DNA from: Prochlorococcus sp. AG-432-D11
Lineage (GTDB): Bacteria > Cyanobacteriota > Cyanobacteriia > PCC-6307 > Cyanobiaceae
DNA: 64,000 bases
Assembly: GCA_003212885.1 (NCBI GenBank)
Contig: QCOP01000001.1
Coordinates: 1 to 64,000, forward strand
Direction of reading: 5' to 3'
Position numbers and translations under genes: made by a program
Part shown: positions 43,758-53,312 of the stretch, one piece after another
Layout: each line of letters starts with the position of its first letter
Position numbering within the stretch: the first letter of the stretch is position 1
The notes under the pieces: model-generated
Database searches by the model: none
Told to the model about the DNA's origin: nothing
Seen by the model: the letters and a program-made list of their open reading frames with translations, nothing else

Positions 43758-44890
43758 TGAAAAATTCACGAAACCCCATTAACAATGAACCTCCCTCTCC
43801 CCGTATTGCGGTTCAGAATATGCAATCTTACTCTGCACCACTAGAAGGTAGAAGAAACTTACTTAGGCTAGACTTTAATGAGAATACTCTTGGACCAAGT
43901 CCAAAAGTAATTGAAGTAATTAAGAAATTCTCATCAGAAGAAATAGCAATTTATCCGGAATATAGTGATCTATTAGATTTAATCACTAAGACGATTAATA
44001 TTTCAAGAAGTAAAAGCATTTTAAATACAAATCAAATTGGTCTTTTTAATGGGGTTGATGCTGCTATTAATGCAATATTTCACTCTTATGGTGATAGTCG
44101 CGATAAGCTTTTAACAACTATTCCTACATTTGGCTATTACTCACCATGTGCAGCAATGCGAGGCATGGAAGTAATGGCAATTCCCTACAAAACTGGAAGT
44201 TTTGAATTCCCTTTCAACTTAATATCTAACTATTTAAAAGAACATACTCCAAAGCTACTAATTATATGTAACCCTAATAATCCTACAGGTACAATGTTAG
44301 ACCCTTCTAAAATCATTGAACTTGCTAAAATATCTCCAAAAACTTTAGTCATTATTGATGAAGTATATGAAGCATTCTTAGGACAAAGTGTTATTCCAAT
44401 AATCAACTTTAATGACACAAAAAATATTATTATATTAAGGTCTCTCTCAAAAACAGCTGGTCTAGCAGGTCTAAGGATTGGTTTTGCAATAGGCAATAGT
44501 CAAGTTATTGATCATATAAAAAGTGTTACAGGACCTTATGACATAAACAGTTTTGCAGTAGCAGCAGCTTACGCCTCATTATCCGATGCTTCACATACAA
44601 AAAGATATGTAGAAGAAGTTATAAAAGCAAGGGAATGGATCAAAAATAAACTTATCTATCATGATATAAGATATCATATAGATGCTGGAAACTACTTTCT
44701 TATTTGGCCTAAAAAAGAAACTAAATTAGTAGAGAATCTCCTAAAAAAATCTGGTATTTTAGTTAGAAATATGTCTGGAAAATATTTAATAGATAAGTCA
44801 TTAAGAGTTAGTATTGGTACATTAGAGCAAATGAAGTTTTTCTGGGAAGTATTTGAAAAAATAGAAACTAAAAATCAATCTAAAACATAA
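43757..44890 (+). CDS. hisC: Histidinol-phosphate aminotransferase
   Basis: LDFNENTLGPSPKV; NPNNPTGTML; RSLSKTAGLAGLRIGFAIG. Confidence 0.88.
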   Translation: MKNSRNPINNEPPSPRIAVQNMQSYSAPLEGRRNLLRLDFNENTLGPSPKVIEVIKKFSSEEIAIYPEYSDLLDLITKTINISRSKSILNTNQIGLFNGVDAAINAIFHSYGDSRDKLLTTIPTFGYYSPCAAMRGMEVMAIPYKTGSFEFPFNLISNYLKEHTPKLLIICNPNNPTGTMLDPSKIIELAKISPKTLVIIDEVYEAFLGQSVIPIINFNDTKNIIILRSLSKTAGLAGLRIGFAIGNSQVIDHIKSVTGPYDINSFAVAAAYASLSDASHTKRYVEEVIKAREWIKNKLIYHDIRYHIDAGNYFLIWPKKETKLVENLLKKSGILVRNMSGKYLIDKSLRVSIGTLEQMKFFWEVFEKIETKNQSKT

Positions 44891-45618
44891 ATCTTCAAAT
44901 TATCTGGCAAATCTTTAGAAACACTAATTGTCTTAGGACTCTTAATAACCTCAACTCCTTTGAGGGCATCTAAAAAGGGATTAATGTCAGTTAAATCGCA
45001 ATTTTTTAAGTTTTCATCCTTAATATATTGAACTGGGATAACTAATTTCGGACCCATACTTCTTACAACTTCAGCGGCTTCTTTCCCATTAAACACTTTA
45101 GAGCCTCCGCCAACTGCAATAAATAACACATCAGGCTTACCAATTAGTAACTGATCTTCAGTTGAAGGAAGGGTTGCAGCGCCACCAAAATGAACAAAAT
45201 TCAAATCCCCTTGATTCCACTGCCACAAAGACGAGAATCCATATCTTCGACCATTCAATCGATCATGAGGAGAATGAAAACCTCTTATTCTCAAACCATT
45301 TATTTTGTAAGAGCCTGGTTCAACCAAAAATATTTCATACTTATCTTTGTACTTTATATATCCCTCATCAAGTAAAAGTGAGCTTGCAAGAACAATATCA
45401 GCATCAACATTAGGTTCATCTAAATTTTGAGTACAGCCAACAGCTTTAAATGGATTTAGTAAAATCTTATGACCTGCACCATTAATTATCATTGAGCTAT
45501 GGCCAAGATTTGTTATTTTTACCTTTTCTGCACGAGCAAAAAAAGGAAAGCTTGTAGAAAACAAGACAACTAAGATAATTGTTCGTAAAGTCTTTGTTAG
45601 AAGCAAGTAAAAATTCAT
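44875..45618 (-). CDS. MBL-fold, L-ascorbate-6-P lactonase-like exported protein with degenerate metal site
   Basis: Hydrophobic N-terminus; NLGHSSMIINGAGHKILLNPF; no HxHxDH; see finding. Confidence 0.75.
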   Translation of the reverse strand: MNFYLLLTKTLRTIILVVLFSTSFPFFARAEKVKITNLGHSSMIINGAGHKILLNPFKAVGCTQNLDEPNVDADIVLASSLLLDEGYIKYKDKYEIFLVEPGSYKINGLRIRGFHSPHDRLNGRRYGFSSLWQWNQGDLNFVHFGGAATLPSTEDQLLIGKPDVLFIAVGGGSKVFNGKEAAEVVRSMGPKLVIPVQYIKDENLKNCDLTDINPFLDALKGVEVIKSPKTISVSKDLPDNLKIYVLD

Positions 45619-45650
45619 AAACTAATTTCTCAAAAAATAAAAGTAGCAAG

Positions 45651-46250
45651 TCATTCTCTCATTTTAGTCAAAGACAAAAAATTCTTAAGTAAGTCGTGAC
45701 CAAATTCTGTAAGCACACTTTCAGGGTGAAACTGCACTCCTTGTAAGTGTAAATATTTTTTATGCATTATTCCCATAATAGTTCCATCTTCTAACCAAGC
45801 TGTTACATCAAAACAATCGGGTAAACTAACCTTTTCTGCCACAAGACTATGATATCTAGTCCCAATAAATGGATTAGCCAAACCATAGAATACACCCTTA
45901 TTATTATGGAAAATTTTTGAAGTTTTACCATGGACAAGTTCACTTGCCCCAGTAATCTTCCCACCAAAAACTTGTGCAATAGTTTGATGCCCTAAACAAA
46001 CACCAAGTATAGGGATATCGCTAGAAAGCTTCTGTACAACTTCTAGACAAATTCCTGATTGATCTGGATCACCTGGTCCTGGCGACAGAATTATTGCATT
46101 TGGACTTAATTCAATAATCTGAAGTATAGATAATTGATCATTCCTTTTTACTACAATTTCTTCAGCAACAGCAAAATCTGTAGCCAATTCACCAAGATAT
46201 TGAACAAGATTAAAAGTAAAACTATCGTAGTTATCTATTACAAGGATCAT
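45651..46250 (-). CDS. trpG: Anthranilate/aminodeoxychorismate synthase glutaminase component
   Basis: VIDNYDSFTFNLVQYLGEL; SPGPGDP; GVCLGHQ; GVQFHPES. Confidence 0.95.
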   Translation of the reverse strand: MILVIDNYDSFTFNLVQYLGELATDFAVAEEIVVKRNDQLSILQIIELSPNAIILSPGPGDPDQSGICLEVVQKLSSDIPILGVCLGHQTIAQVFGGKITGASELVHGKTSKIFHNNKGVFYGLANPFIGTRYHSLVAEKVSLPDCFDVTAWLEDGTIMGIMHKKYLHLQGVQFHPESVLTEFGHDLLKNFLSLTKMRE

Positions 46251-46257
46251 AAACAGA

Positions 46258-46722
46258 CTAAATAATTGCCAAGCGAACTAATAAAGGGGGCAACAATAAA
46301 AGTGCTCCTACTATTACAGATGTAAGTGAAGCTACTAAAACGGCTGCAGCTGCGCAATCTTTAGCTACTCGAGCCAAAGGATGAAACCGTCTACCTATCG
46401 CCAAATCTACAACAGCTTCAACAGATGTATTTATTAACTCTAAAACTAAAACAGCAGCAATAATCAAAACAAGTATGGCAAAATTATACAAAGGAAGTTC
46501 TAACCACAACCCAAGAAGACTTGCTACCGAACCTAAAGATAGATGAATACGAAAATTGCGTTGACTAGAAAAAGCGTACCCAAGTCCTTGAGCTGCATAA
46601 CGAAAACTAGAAGGCAAGTCTTTGGCTATCTTCCATGAACCTCTTCTAGAAGGCCTATCAAGATGATTTGAAAGTTTAGTAACCTTTGAGGCGTCTAAAG
46701 AATTTACTTTCTCAGCACTCAT
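46258..46722 (-). CDS. dgkA: Diacylglycerol kinase
   Basis: NFRIHLSLG; ELINTSVEAVVDL; AKDCAAAAVL. Confidence 0.93.
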   Translation of the reverse strand: MSAEKVNSLDASKVTKLSNHLDRPSRRGSWKIAKDLPSSFRYAAQGLGYAFSSQRNFRIHLSLGSVASLLGLWLELPLYNFAILVLIIAAVLVLELINTSVEAVVDLAIGRRFHPLARVAKDCAAAAVLVASLTSVIVGALLLLPPLLVRLAII

Positions 46723-47303
46723 TACTGATTTACCTCAAAAGCACTAAGATTTGAGTAATTGTTACTAGCATTTATAAGTTTGCCCTGAAAAGTCAACATC
46801 TGATCAAGCATTTGAGAGTTCGGGTGATCCCATCCAAGTAAATGGAGAAGACCATGGGTAATAAGCCAGCATAACTCATTTTCCAAGGTGTGTTCTAAAG
46901 AAATAGCTTGTTTATGAGCAGTGGGCATGGAAACAACTATATCTCCCAGCTCTAGAGTCTCCTGAGGAAATGACAACATATGTATATTCTCATCAATAAC
47001 AGGAAAAGACAAAACATCTGTAGGCTCAGATTTGCCTAACCATTGTTGATTCAAATCAGAAATTGTTAAGTCGTCAGTAAACTGAAGACCTAAACTAAAC
47101 TTGTTCGATGCTATAAAAACTCGAGGGAGCTTTTCATGCACTAACTTTTTAGCCGAATAAATCCAAACCCTTAAACGGTCTAGCCAATATTGAGAATGAT
47201 TTAAGTAACTATTTGCGGGATTTTTAATAAAGTAATCTGAAGAAATTGGAGTAAAAGCAAGATCCAGTTCAATTTTTTCTAATTGAATTTCCATCACATT
47301 CAA
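46722..47303 (-). CDS. ybeY: Endoribonuclease YbeY
   Basis: WLITHGLLHLLGWDH. Confidence 0.95.
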   Translation of the reverse strand: MNVMEIQLEKIELDLAFTPISSDYFIKNPANSYLNHSQYWLDRLRVWIYSAKKLVHEKLPRVFIASNKFSLGLQFTDDLTISDLNQQWLGKSEPTDVLSFPVIDENIHMLSFPQETLELGDIVVSMPTAHKQAISLEHTLENELCWLITHGLLHLLGWDHPNSQMLDQMLTFQGKLINASNNYSNLSAFEVNQ

Positions 47304-47491
47304 TTAGGTATATTTGGACGTGAAATTGATGCAATTAACACAATAAAAATAATAAAACCAAAAGCTGTTAAACCTAAATGCACTAGACTCTGGCCACCTT
47401 TACGGACCATATTCTTCATTGCAAGTTTTACAAAACTTGGAGATGAAGTATTTTTCTTTATAGAAACATTTGAAGATAAATCTTTTTTCAT
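47300..47491 (-). CDS. Small membrane protein (DUF3285-like)
   Basis: MKKDLSS..KLAMKNMVRKGGQSLVHLGLTAFGFIIFIVLIA; start chosen to avoid overlap with prfB. Confidence 0.65.
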   Translation of the reverse strand: MKKDLSSNVSIKKNTSSPSFVKLAMKNMVRKGGQSLVHLGLTAFGFIIFIVLIASISRPNIPN

Positions 47492-47498
47492 AATGTAA

Positions 47499-48624
47499 TT
47501 AACGCTCTTGCAATTTTGCAGTGGCCATCTTTTGTCTGAGTAGAGACTCAATAAACAAATCTAATCCCCCATTCATTACTCCTTCAACATCTGTAGTTTC
47601 ATCGTCAGTTCGAAGGTCTTTGACCATTTGATATGGATGAAAGACATAATTTCTTATCTGATTACCCCATGCTGCTTCGACGATATCACCCCTAATATCA
47701 GCAATCTCTGCAGCCCTTTGCTCCTGCGCAATAACCAATAATTTTGCTTTTAAGAGTGCCAAAGCCTTCTCCTTATTCTGGAGTTGAGAACGTTCTTGAG
47801 TACATCTAACAGCCATACCTGTCGGAATATGCAAAATACGTACAGCTGTCTCAACCTTATTTACATTTTGGCCCCCAGCACCACCAGACCTACTAGTAGT
47901 AACTTCTAAATCCTTTTCTGGTAAATCCATTTTCACCTCACTCTCTAACTTAGGCATGACTTCTACTCCTGCAAAACTAGTTTGCCTCTTGCCATTGGCA
48001 TTAAAAGGGGAAATACGAACTAAACGATGCGTTCCTTTTTCATTCTTCAAATAACCATAAGCATAACGACCTTCAATTTCAATCGATGCACTTTTAATAC
48101 CCGCTTCTTCTCCTTCAGACATTTCACTTACCAACACCTTCATTCCATGACCCTCTGCCCATCTTGAATACATTCTTAAAAGCATCTGAGCCCAATCTTG
48201 TGCATCTGTCCCTCCAGCACCAGCATTTATAGATAAAACTGCACCTTCTTTGTCATAAGTACCACTTAACAATCGTTCCAATTCCCAAGCATCTAAATCT
48301 TGTTTCAAAGTCTTCAAACCAGACTGAGCCTCAAATAGCATTTCTTCATCAGGCTCTAATGCATATAGCTCTAAAATCGCTTCAGCGTCTTGAACTAAAG
48401 TCGTCCATTTTTCTAACTTTTTCAACTGATCTTTAATCTCATCAAGATGTTGCATTTGCATCTGTGCATCCTTAGGATTATTCCAAAGATCAGGTTGTGC
48501 AACAATCTGCTCTAGATTCAGCTGATCAGCCTTTAATTTAGCCTCGTCAAAGACAGTCCTGGGCATTGCCCAGGCGAATAGTCAATGATGAGAGTTCTCT
48601 TTTGAATTCTGTGAGATCTTGCAA
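47499..48624 (-). CDS. prfB: Peptide chain release factor 2, programmed +1 frameshift
   Basis: RF2 body in listed ORF; upstream frame encodes [25 protein letters not shown] then UGA in CTTTGAC; TTG start at 48624. Confidence 0.9.
48558..48574 (-). promoter_or_regulatory. Perfect hairpin CCTGGGC-AAT-GCCCAGG immediately upstream of the prfB frameshift site
   Basis: Direct reading; 7-bp stem, 3-nt loop, 3' arm contains the SD-like AGG. Confidence 0.6.
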
Positions 48625-48703
48625 TTTAAATCATCCAATTCTCTACTTTCAAAATATTAGCGATCAACTTCTAATAAAATAAATTCATTAAGAAAAATAC
48701 CTA

Positions 48704-48958
48704 ATGTCAAAAGTTGAGATCTACACTTGGCGCTTTTGTCCTTTCTGCATAAGAGCAAAATCACTGCTAAACCAAAAAGGGGTTCAATACGCAGAATACG
48801 CAATAGATGGCAACAATGATGCTCGTGAGAAAATGAGTATTAGAGCAGAAGGCAGAACTACGGTACCTCAAATTTTCATAAATGATCAAGGTATTGGTGG
48901 GTGTGATGAGCTTTATGAGCTCGAAAGCAATAACCAACTAGATAAGCTTCTAACTTAA
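48704..48958 (+). CDS. grxC: Glutaredoxin 3
   Basis: IYTWRFCPFCIRAKSLL; TTVPQIFIND. Confidence 0.97.
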   Translation: MSKVEIYTWRFCPFCIRAKSLLNQKGVQYAEYAIDGNNDAREKMSIRAEGRTTVPQIFINDQGIGGCDELYELESNNQLDKLLT

Positions 48959-48967
48959 TACCAAACA

Positions 48968-49894
48968 ATGAAACATCTATTTATTATCGATCCAATTCGC
49001 TTAATCAAGCCAACTAAAGATTCTTCTGCTGCACTAATGCAAGCAGCCCAAAGAGCCTCGATTGACATATGGGTATGCCTTGATTCTGATCTTCAAGCAC
49101 TTGGGAATCAGGCAAGCGTAACCGCTCAAAAAGCGATCCCTGAGCCATGGATTACACTGAACGATCCTCAAAACTATTTACTAAAAGAATTCGACTGCAT
49201 TTGGATGCGTAAAGATCCACCTGTAGACGAAGCCTTTTTATATGCAACTCACCTTCTAGAAGTAGCTGAACGCAATGGTGTTTTAGTCCTAAATAAACCA
49301 TCTTCATTAAGAGCATGGAATGAAAAATTAGGCGCCCTAAGGTTTAGTCATTTAATGTCACCCACTATTGTTGCTAGCAGAGTAAAAGAACTAACATTGT
49401 TTGCAAAAACTCATGGCGAAGTAGTTATAAAACCATTAGGGGGCAAAGGGGGACAGGGTGTAATACGTATATCAAGTTCCGAACCAGGATTACAAGCATT
49501 AATAGAACTAGTAACATCACAAGAACAAATGCCTGTGATGATGCAAAAGTATTTGACAGAAGTTGAAAATGGAGATAAACGCATCTTGTTAGTTAACGGA
49601 AAGCCATTAGGTGCAATAAATAGACGGCCCAAACCTGGAGACTTCCGCAGTAATCTTGCTCTTGGTGGAACGCCAGAAGCAACTGACTTATCAAATCAAG
49701 AATTAGAGATATGTGAGTGCCTTGCACCTTCGTTAATAAAAGAAGGTCTATTCTTTGTAGGTATTGATGTTATTGGAGGAATGTTAAGTGAAATAAATGT
49801 CACAAGTCCAACAGGAATAAGAGAAGTTGAGGGTTTGATGAAAGTCCAACTTGCTGATCAAGTGATTCAAAGTCTATTAAAAACCTTTTTTTGA
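48968..49894 (+). CDS. gshB: Glutathione synthetase
   Basis: [29 protein letters not shown]. Confidence 0.97.
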   Translation: MKHLFIIDPIRLIKPTKDSSAALMQAAQRASIDIWVCLDSDLQALGNQASVTAQKAIPEPWITLNDPQNYLLKEFDCIWMRKDPPVDEAFLYATHLLEVAERNGVLVLNKPSSLRAWNEKLGALRFSHLMSPTIVASRVKELTLFAKTHGEVVIKPLGGKGGQGVIRISSSEPGLQALIELVTSQEQMPVMMQKYLTEVENGDKRILLVNGKPLGAINRRPKPGDFRSNLALGGTPEATDLSNQELEICECLAPSLIKEGLFFVGIDVIGGMLSEINVTSPTGIREVEGLMKVQLADQVIQSLLKTFF

Positions 49895-51286
49895 TATTTC
49901 TTCTTTCCCACGAGTAGATAATTGAGTCGCCAAAACATCTAACTTCAATCCAACTTCCCTGATTTCATCGTCAACATTAGACCCATCGACAATTCCAGCA
50001 CCAGCGAATAAATCAAGCCTCTTTCCACAAGCAGACCCACAACGAATAGCTACTCTAAATTCAGCGTCACCTTCACTATCAACCCATCCAATTGGAGCAG
50101 CATAGGCATTCCTATTAAACGACTCCAATGTCCTTATCCAATTCATAGCTTCCTTACAAGGCAATCCTGCGACTGCTGGAGTGGGATGTAGTGTATTCAC
50201 TAAACCAAGTGGAGAGCATTTTTGAACTCTACTTCTAATAGGTGTATGTAAATGAATTAACTCTCCATATTTAACGATAGTAGGTTTATCTTTAAACATA
50301 GGGTTAAGACCATGCCTTCTCAATTTCCCAGAAATTGAAGTCACTACCAACTGATGTTCCCTCAAATCCTTAAGTGACTTTAATAAATTACAACCATTAT
50401 CACCCTTCTTTGCAGTACCTGCCAAAGCATCACTTTCCAAAACATCATCTCTCACACTAATTAATCTTTCTGGAGATGCTCCAAAAAAAGATTCCTCTTT
50501 ACATCTATTCCACATAAATCTACAACTTCCTCTTTGATATCTACGTAGATTAAACAAAAGCTTTGTTGGTGAGATAGCTTTGTCAAGCTCAATCGATTGC
50601 TTAACCGCAAGTACAATTTTAGTGAGTTGGCCAGAACTTACTAAATCAATACCCTTACCTAAAGTCACCTCAAAACTTTTTATCCAATCAGAAGTGTTTA
50701 ATATGGAGAATTCATCTTTATGAGTCATTAATAGATTATTTGTATCTAAATTCATCAAGTTTTCGCGCATTAACCACAATTGTTCAACAAAGTCTCTAAC
50801 ACCTGATTTGTCTATGACAGAAGAATTTAATCGCAACCATCCCTGACCTTTAGAAGACGTAAACTGCCACTTTGGAAGAACCGCCTGAACAGCAGGCGAA
50901 GATTTATTTTCGGGAATGTATTGGTATGGATGTTCAAAAAATGTAAACGCAAATAAAACTTTTGGTTTAGCTTGTGATGGAACATCAATAGAGCAATCAA
51001 CTAATTTAGATAAAGTAAAATCACTAAACCTTTGCGCCAGATCAAACCTTTTATGACCAACCATCTCAAAATTTTGGCATTGTCCTGTAGCTGCAAAACA
51101 TAAGCCTGGAGACATATCCCAAAGGAATTTAAATTGATTATCTTCAGACAAGGTATCTAAACAAGCCAAGGGATCTAAACCATTTACAGGCAAGGCCATG
51201 CTCAATACACTTTGATCTGTACCTCTTTCAGACCAAGACTGCAAAGAGGTATTTAAAATTTCACTGAAAATACTTCTCATTTTCAT
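49877..51286 (-). CDS. menF: Isochorismate synthase
   Basis: Chorismate-binding fold [27 protein letters not shown]; adjacent men genes. Confidence 0.9.
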   Translation of the reverse strand: MKMRSIFSEILNTSLQSWSERGTDQSVLSMALPVNGLDPLACLDTLSEDNQFKFLWDMSPGLCFAATGQCQNFEMVGHKRFDLAQRFSDFTLSKLVDCSIDVPSQAKPKVLFAFTFFEHPYQYIPENKSSPAVQAVLPKWQFTSSKGQGWLRLNSSVIDKSGVRDFVEQLWLMRENLMNLDTNNLLMTHKDEFSILNTSDWIKSFEVTLGKGIDLVSSGQLTKIVLAVKQSIELDKAISPTKLLFNLRRYQRGSCRFMWNRCKEESFFGASPERLISVRDDVLESDALAGTAKKGDNGCNLLKSLKDLREHQLVVTSISGKLRRHGLNPMFKDKPTIVKYGELIHLHTPIRSRVQKCSPLGLVNTLHPTPAVAGLPCKEAMNWIRTLESFNRNAYAAPIGWVDSEGDAEFRVAIRCGSACGKRLDLFAGAGIVDGSNVDDEIREVGLKLDVLATQLSTRGKEEISKKGF

Positions 51287-51320
51287 GCAAAATTAGACAC
51301 AGATCAAAGGCCGTGATCAA

Positions 51321-52337
51321 ATGTATAAATCGTTACTCAGGTTAATCGGACAGAAACAAAAACTCATGGAAGATCAAAATGCTGTTGCATCACTTCACTC
51401 CTTAAAAAAAAGAAACAAACATCTTTGGAGAAAAGCAATTAAATGGCCTCTGTACTCAGTCGCTGTCATGCCAATCGTTTTAGCATCATGTTGGAAAATA
51501 GGGATGCAACAGAATATCCATTTTGGTCAACTTATAGGATTTCTTATTGCATCGGTTCTACTGTTGATTTGGGAAAATTTAACCAATGATCTTTTCGATG
51601 CAGAAACAGGTGTAGATCAATTTAAATTTCATTCCATAGTCGCTTTAACTGGTCAAAAAGCATTAATCAAGAACCTGGCAAATTTATCTCTCTCAATAGG
51701 TCTTTCTTTAATGCTCTATTTAGCTCTCAGAAGCCATCTTTCGGTAATCGTTTTAGTTATCGGATGTTGCGCCTTAGGCTATCTATACCAAGGCCCTCCG
51801 TTTCGATTAGGATATAAAGGTATAGGCGAACCTCTCTGCTGGGTTGCATTCGGACCTTTAGGAACAGCAGCAGCTTTAATGGTTCTATCTGAACCTGAAA
51901 ACGCTTTAACAAGAATACCCTGGGAAACAGCAACTCTTCTAGGGGCAGGTCCAGCTCTTGCAACAACACTAGTTCTATTTTGCTCACACTTTCATCAAGT
52001 AAATGATGACAAACAACATGGAAAAAAAACTTTATTAGTCAGATTAGGAACCAAGAAAGCCGCAAAACTTGTACCCTGGATTATTGGTATGTGCTTTCTT
52101 CTAGAATTGACTCCAGTTGTTTTTGGCTTTTTACCACCAACAACCATTTTCTGTCTAGCAGGCTTACCTTCAGCCTTCTCACTAATCCGCTTGCTCAAGA
52201 AAAACTATAACCATCCAAAATTGATTAGCGAAAGTAAGTTCTTGGCTTTACGTTTCCAAACTCTGAATACTCTTGGGATGAGTATTGGAATTGCAATTTC
52301 TCCAATACTTGGCCTGAATGTAATAGAGTCTTTCTAG
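51321..52337 (+). CDS. menA: 1,4-dihydroxy-2-naphthoate phytyltransferase
   Basis: UbiA-like prenyltransferase NLTNDLFDAETGVD; DDKQHGKKTLLVRLG; men context. Confidence 0.92.
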   Translation: MYKSLLRLIGQKQKLMEDQNAVASLHSLKKRNKHLWRKAIKWPLYSVAVMPIVLASCWKIGMQQNIHFGQLIGFLIASVLLLIWENLTNDLFDAETGVDQFKFHSIVALTGQKALIKNLANLSLSIGLSLMLYLALRSHLSVIVLVIGCCALGYLYQGPPFRLGYKGIGEPLCWVAFGPLGTAAALMVLSEPENALTRIPWETATLLGAGPALATTLVLFCSHFHQVNDDKQHGKKTLLVRLGTKKAAKLVPWIIGMCFLLELTPVVFGFLPPTTIFCLAGLPSAFSLIRLLKKNYNHPKLISESKFLALRFQTLNTLGMSIGIAISPILGLNVIESF

Positions 52338-52343
52338 AGTTTT

Positions 52344-53312
52344 ATGCTATTAAATTTTCAAAAAAAATTCTATACATTTAAGTTACCTAAATCTATAATC
52401 ACATCACAGGGTAGGCTTCAGGAGAGAAAAGGTTGGTTATTACAAATTCAAGATTCAGATAGTCGAATAGGTTGGGGAGAAGTATCACCTTTCGATGAAT
52501 CTGAATTAAGTGATTGTAGAACAATTTTGCAAGAGCTTAATGCATCTATAGATCGTTCGTTGTTAGAAATAAAAATGTCAACCTGGCCGAATTGCCTTAA
52601 TTTTGGCATAGGTGCTGCCTTAGCGGAAATAGATGGATTAGTCGGAAACTACTCACATCAACCATGGCTGACAAAAGCTAAAACTGCCTACTTGTTACCA
52701 TCAAATGACTCTTTAATTCCATTTCTAGATTCAATAATAATCAAGAACGAGAACAATCCATCAGATATTACAATTAAATGGAAAGTTGCGATTCACCCTG
52801 AAGAAATAGAAAGATATTTATTCAAAGAGATCAGCAAACGACTACCCAATAATAGTCGTTTAAGATTAGATGCTAATGGAGGCTGGAATTTTCAACAAGC
52901 CACTTCCTGGGTTGACTTGTTAAAAGACGAACCGAAGCTTGAATGGTTAGAACAACCTTTAGGGTCAAAAGATTTAGATGGTCTAACACAATTATCAAAA
53001 AGATTACCAATTGCATTAGATGAGTCACTTCTTGATAATCCTTCTCTTATTAACACCTGGAAAGATTGGCAAGTTCGAAGACCTATTCTAGAGGGTGATC
53101 CAAGGAAATTGCTCAAAGAATTGACTGATGGGAAAACGCAAATAACTATTAGCACATCTTTCGAAACAGGTATCGGTATGAGGTGGAATTATCATCTAGC
53201 AGCAATCCAACAAAAAAGTTCAACTCCAACAGCCGCTGGTCTCGCACCAAGTTGGCATCAGATAGGAGATCTATTTAACAATAATCCAGAAATAGTATGG
53301 AGGGCTGTATGA
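52344..53312 (+). CDS. menC: o-Succinylbenzoate synthase
   Basis: Enolase superfamily ITIKWKVAI, RLDANGGW, LEQPL, ALDESL. Confidence 0.93.
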   Translation: MLLNFQKKFYTFKLPKSIITSQGRLQERKGWLLQIQDSDSRIGWGEVSPFDESELSDCRTILQELNASIDRSLLEIKMSTWPNCLNFGIGAALAEIDGLVGNYSHQPWLTKAKTAYLLPSNDSLIPFLDSIIIKNENNPSDITIKWKVAIHPEEIERYLFKEISKRLPNNSRLRLDANGGWNFQQATSWVDLLKDEPKLEWLEQPLGSKDLDGLTQLSKRLPIALDESLLDNPSLINTWKDWQVRRPILEGDPRKLLKELTDGKTQITISTSFETGIGMRWNYHLAAIQQKSSTPTAAGLAPSWHQIGDLFNNNPEIVWRAV

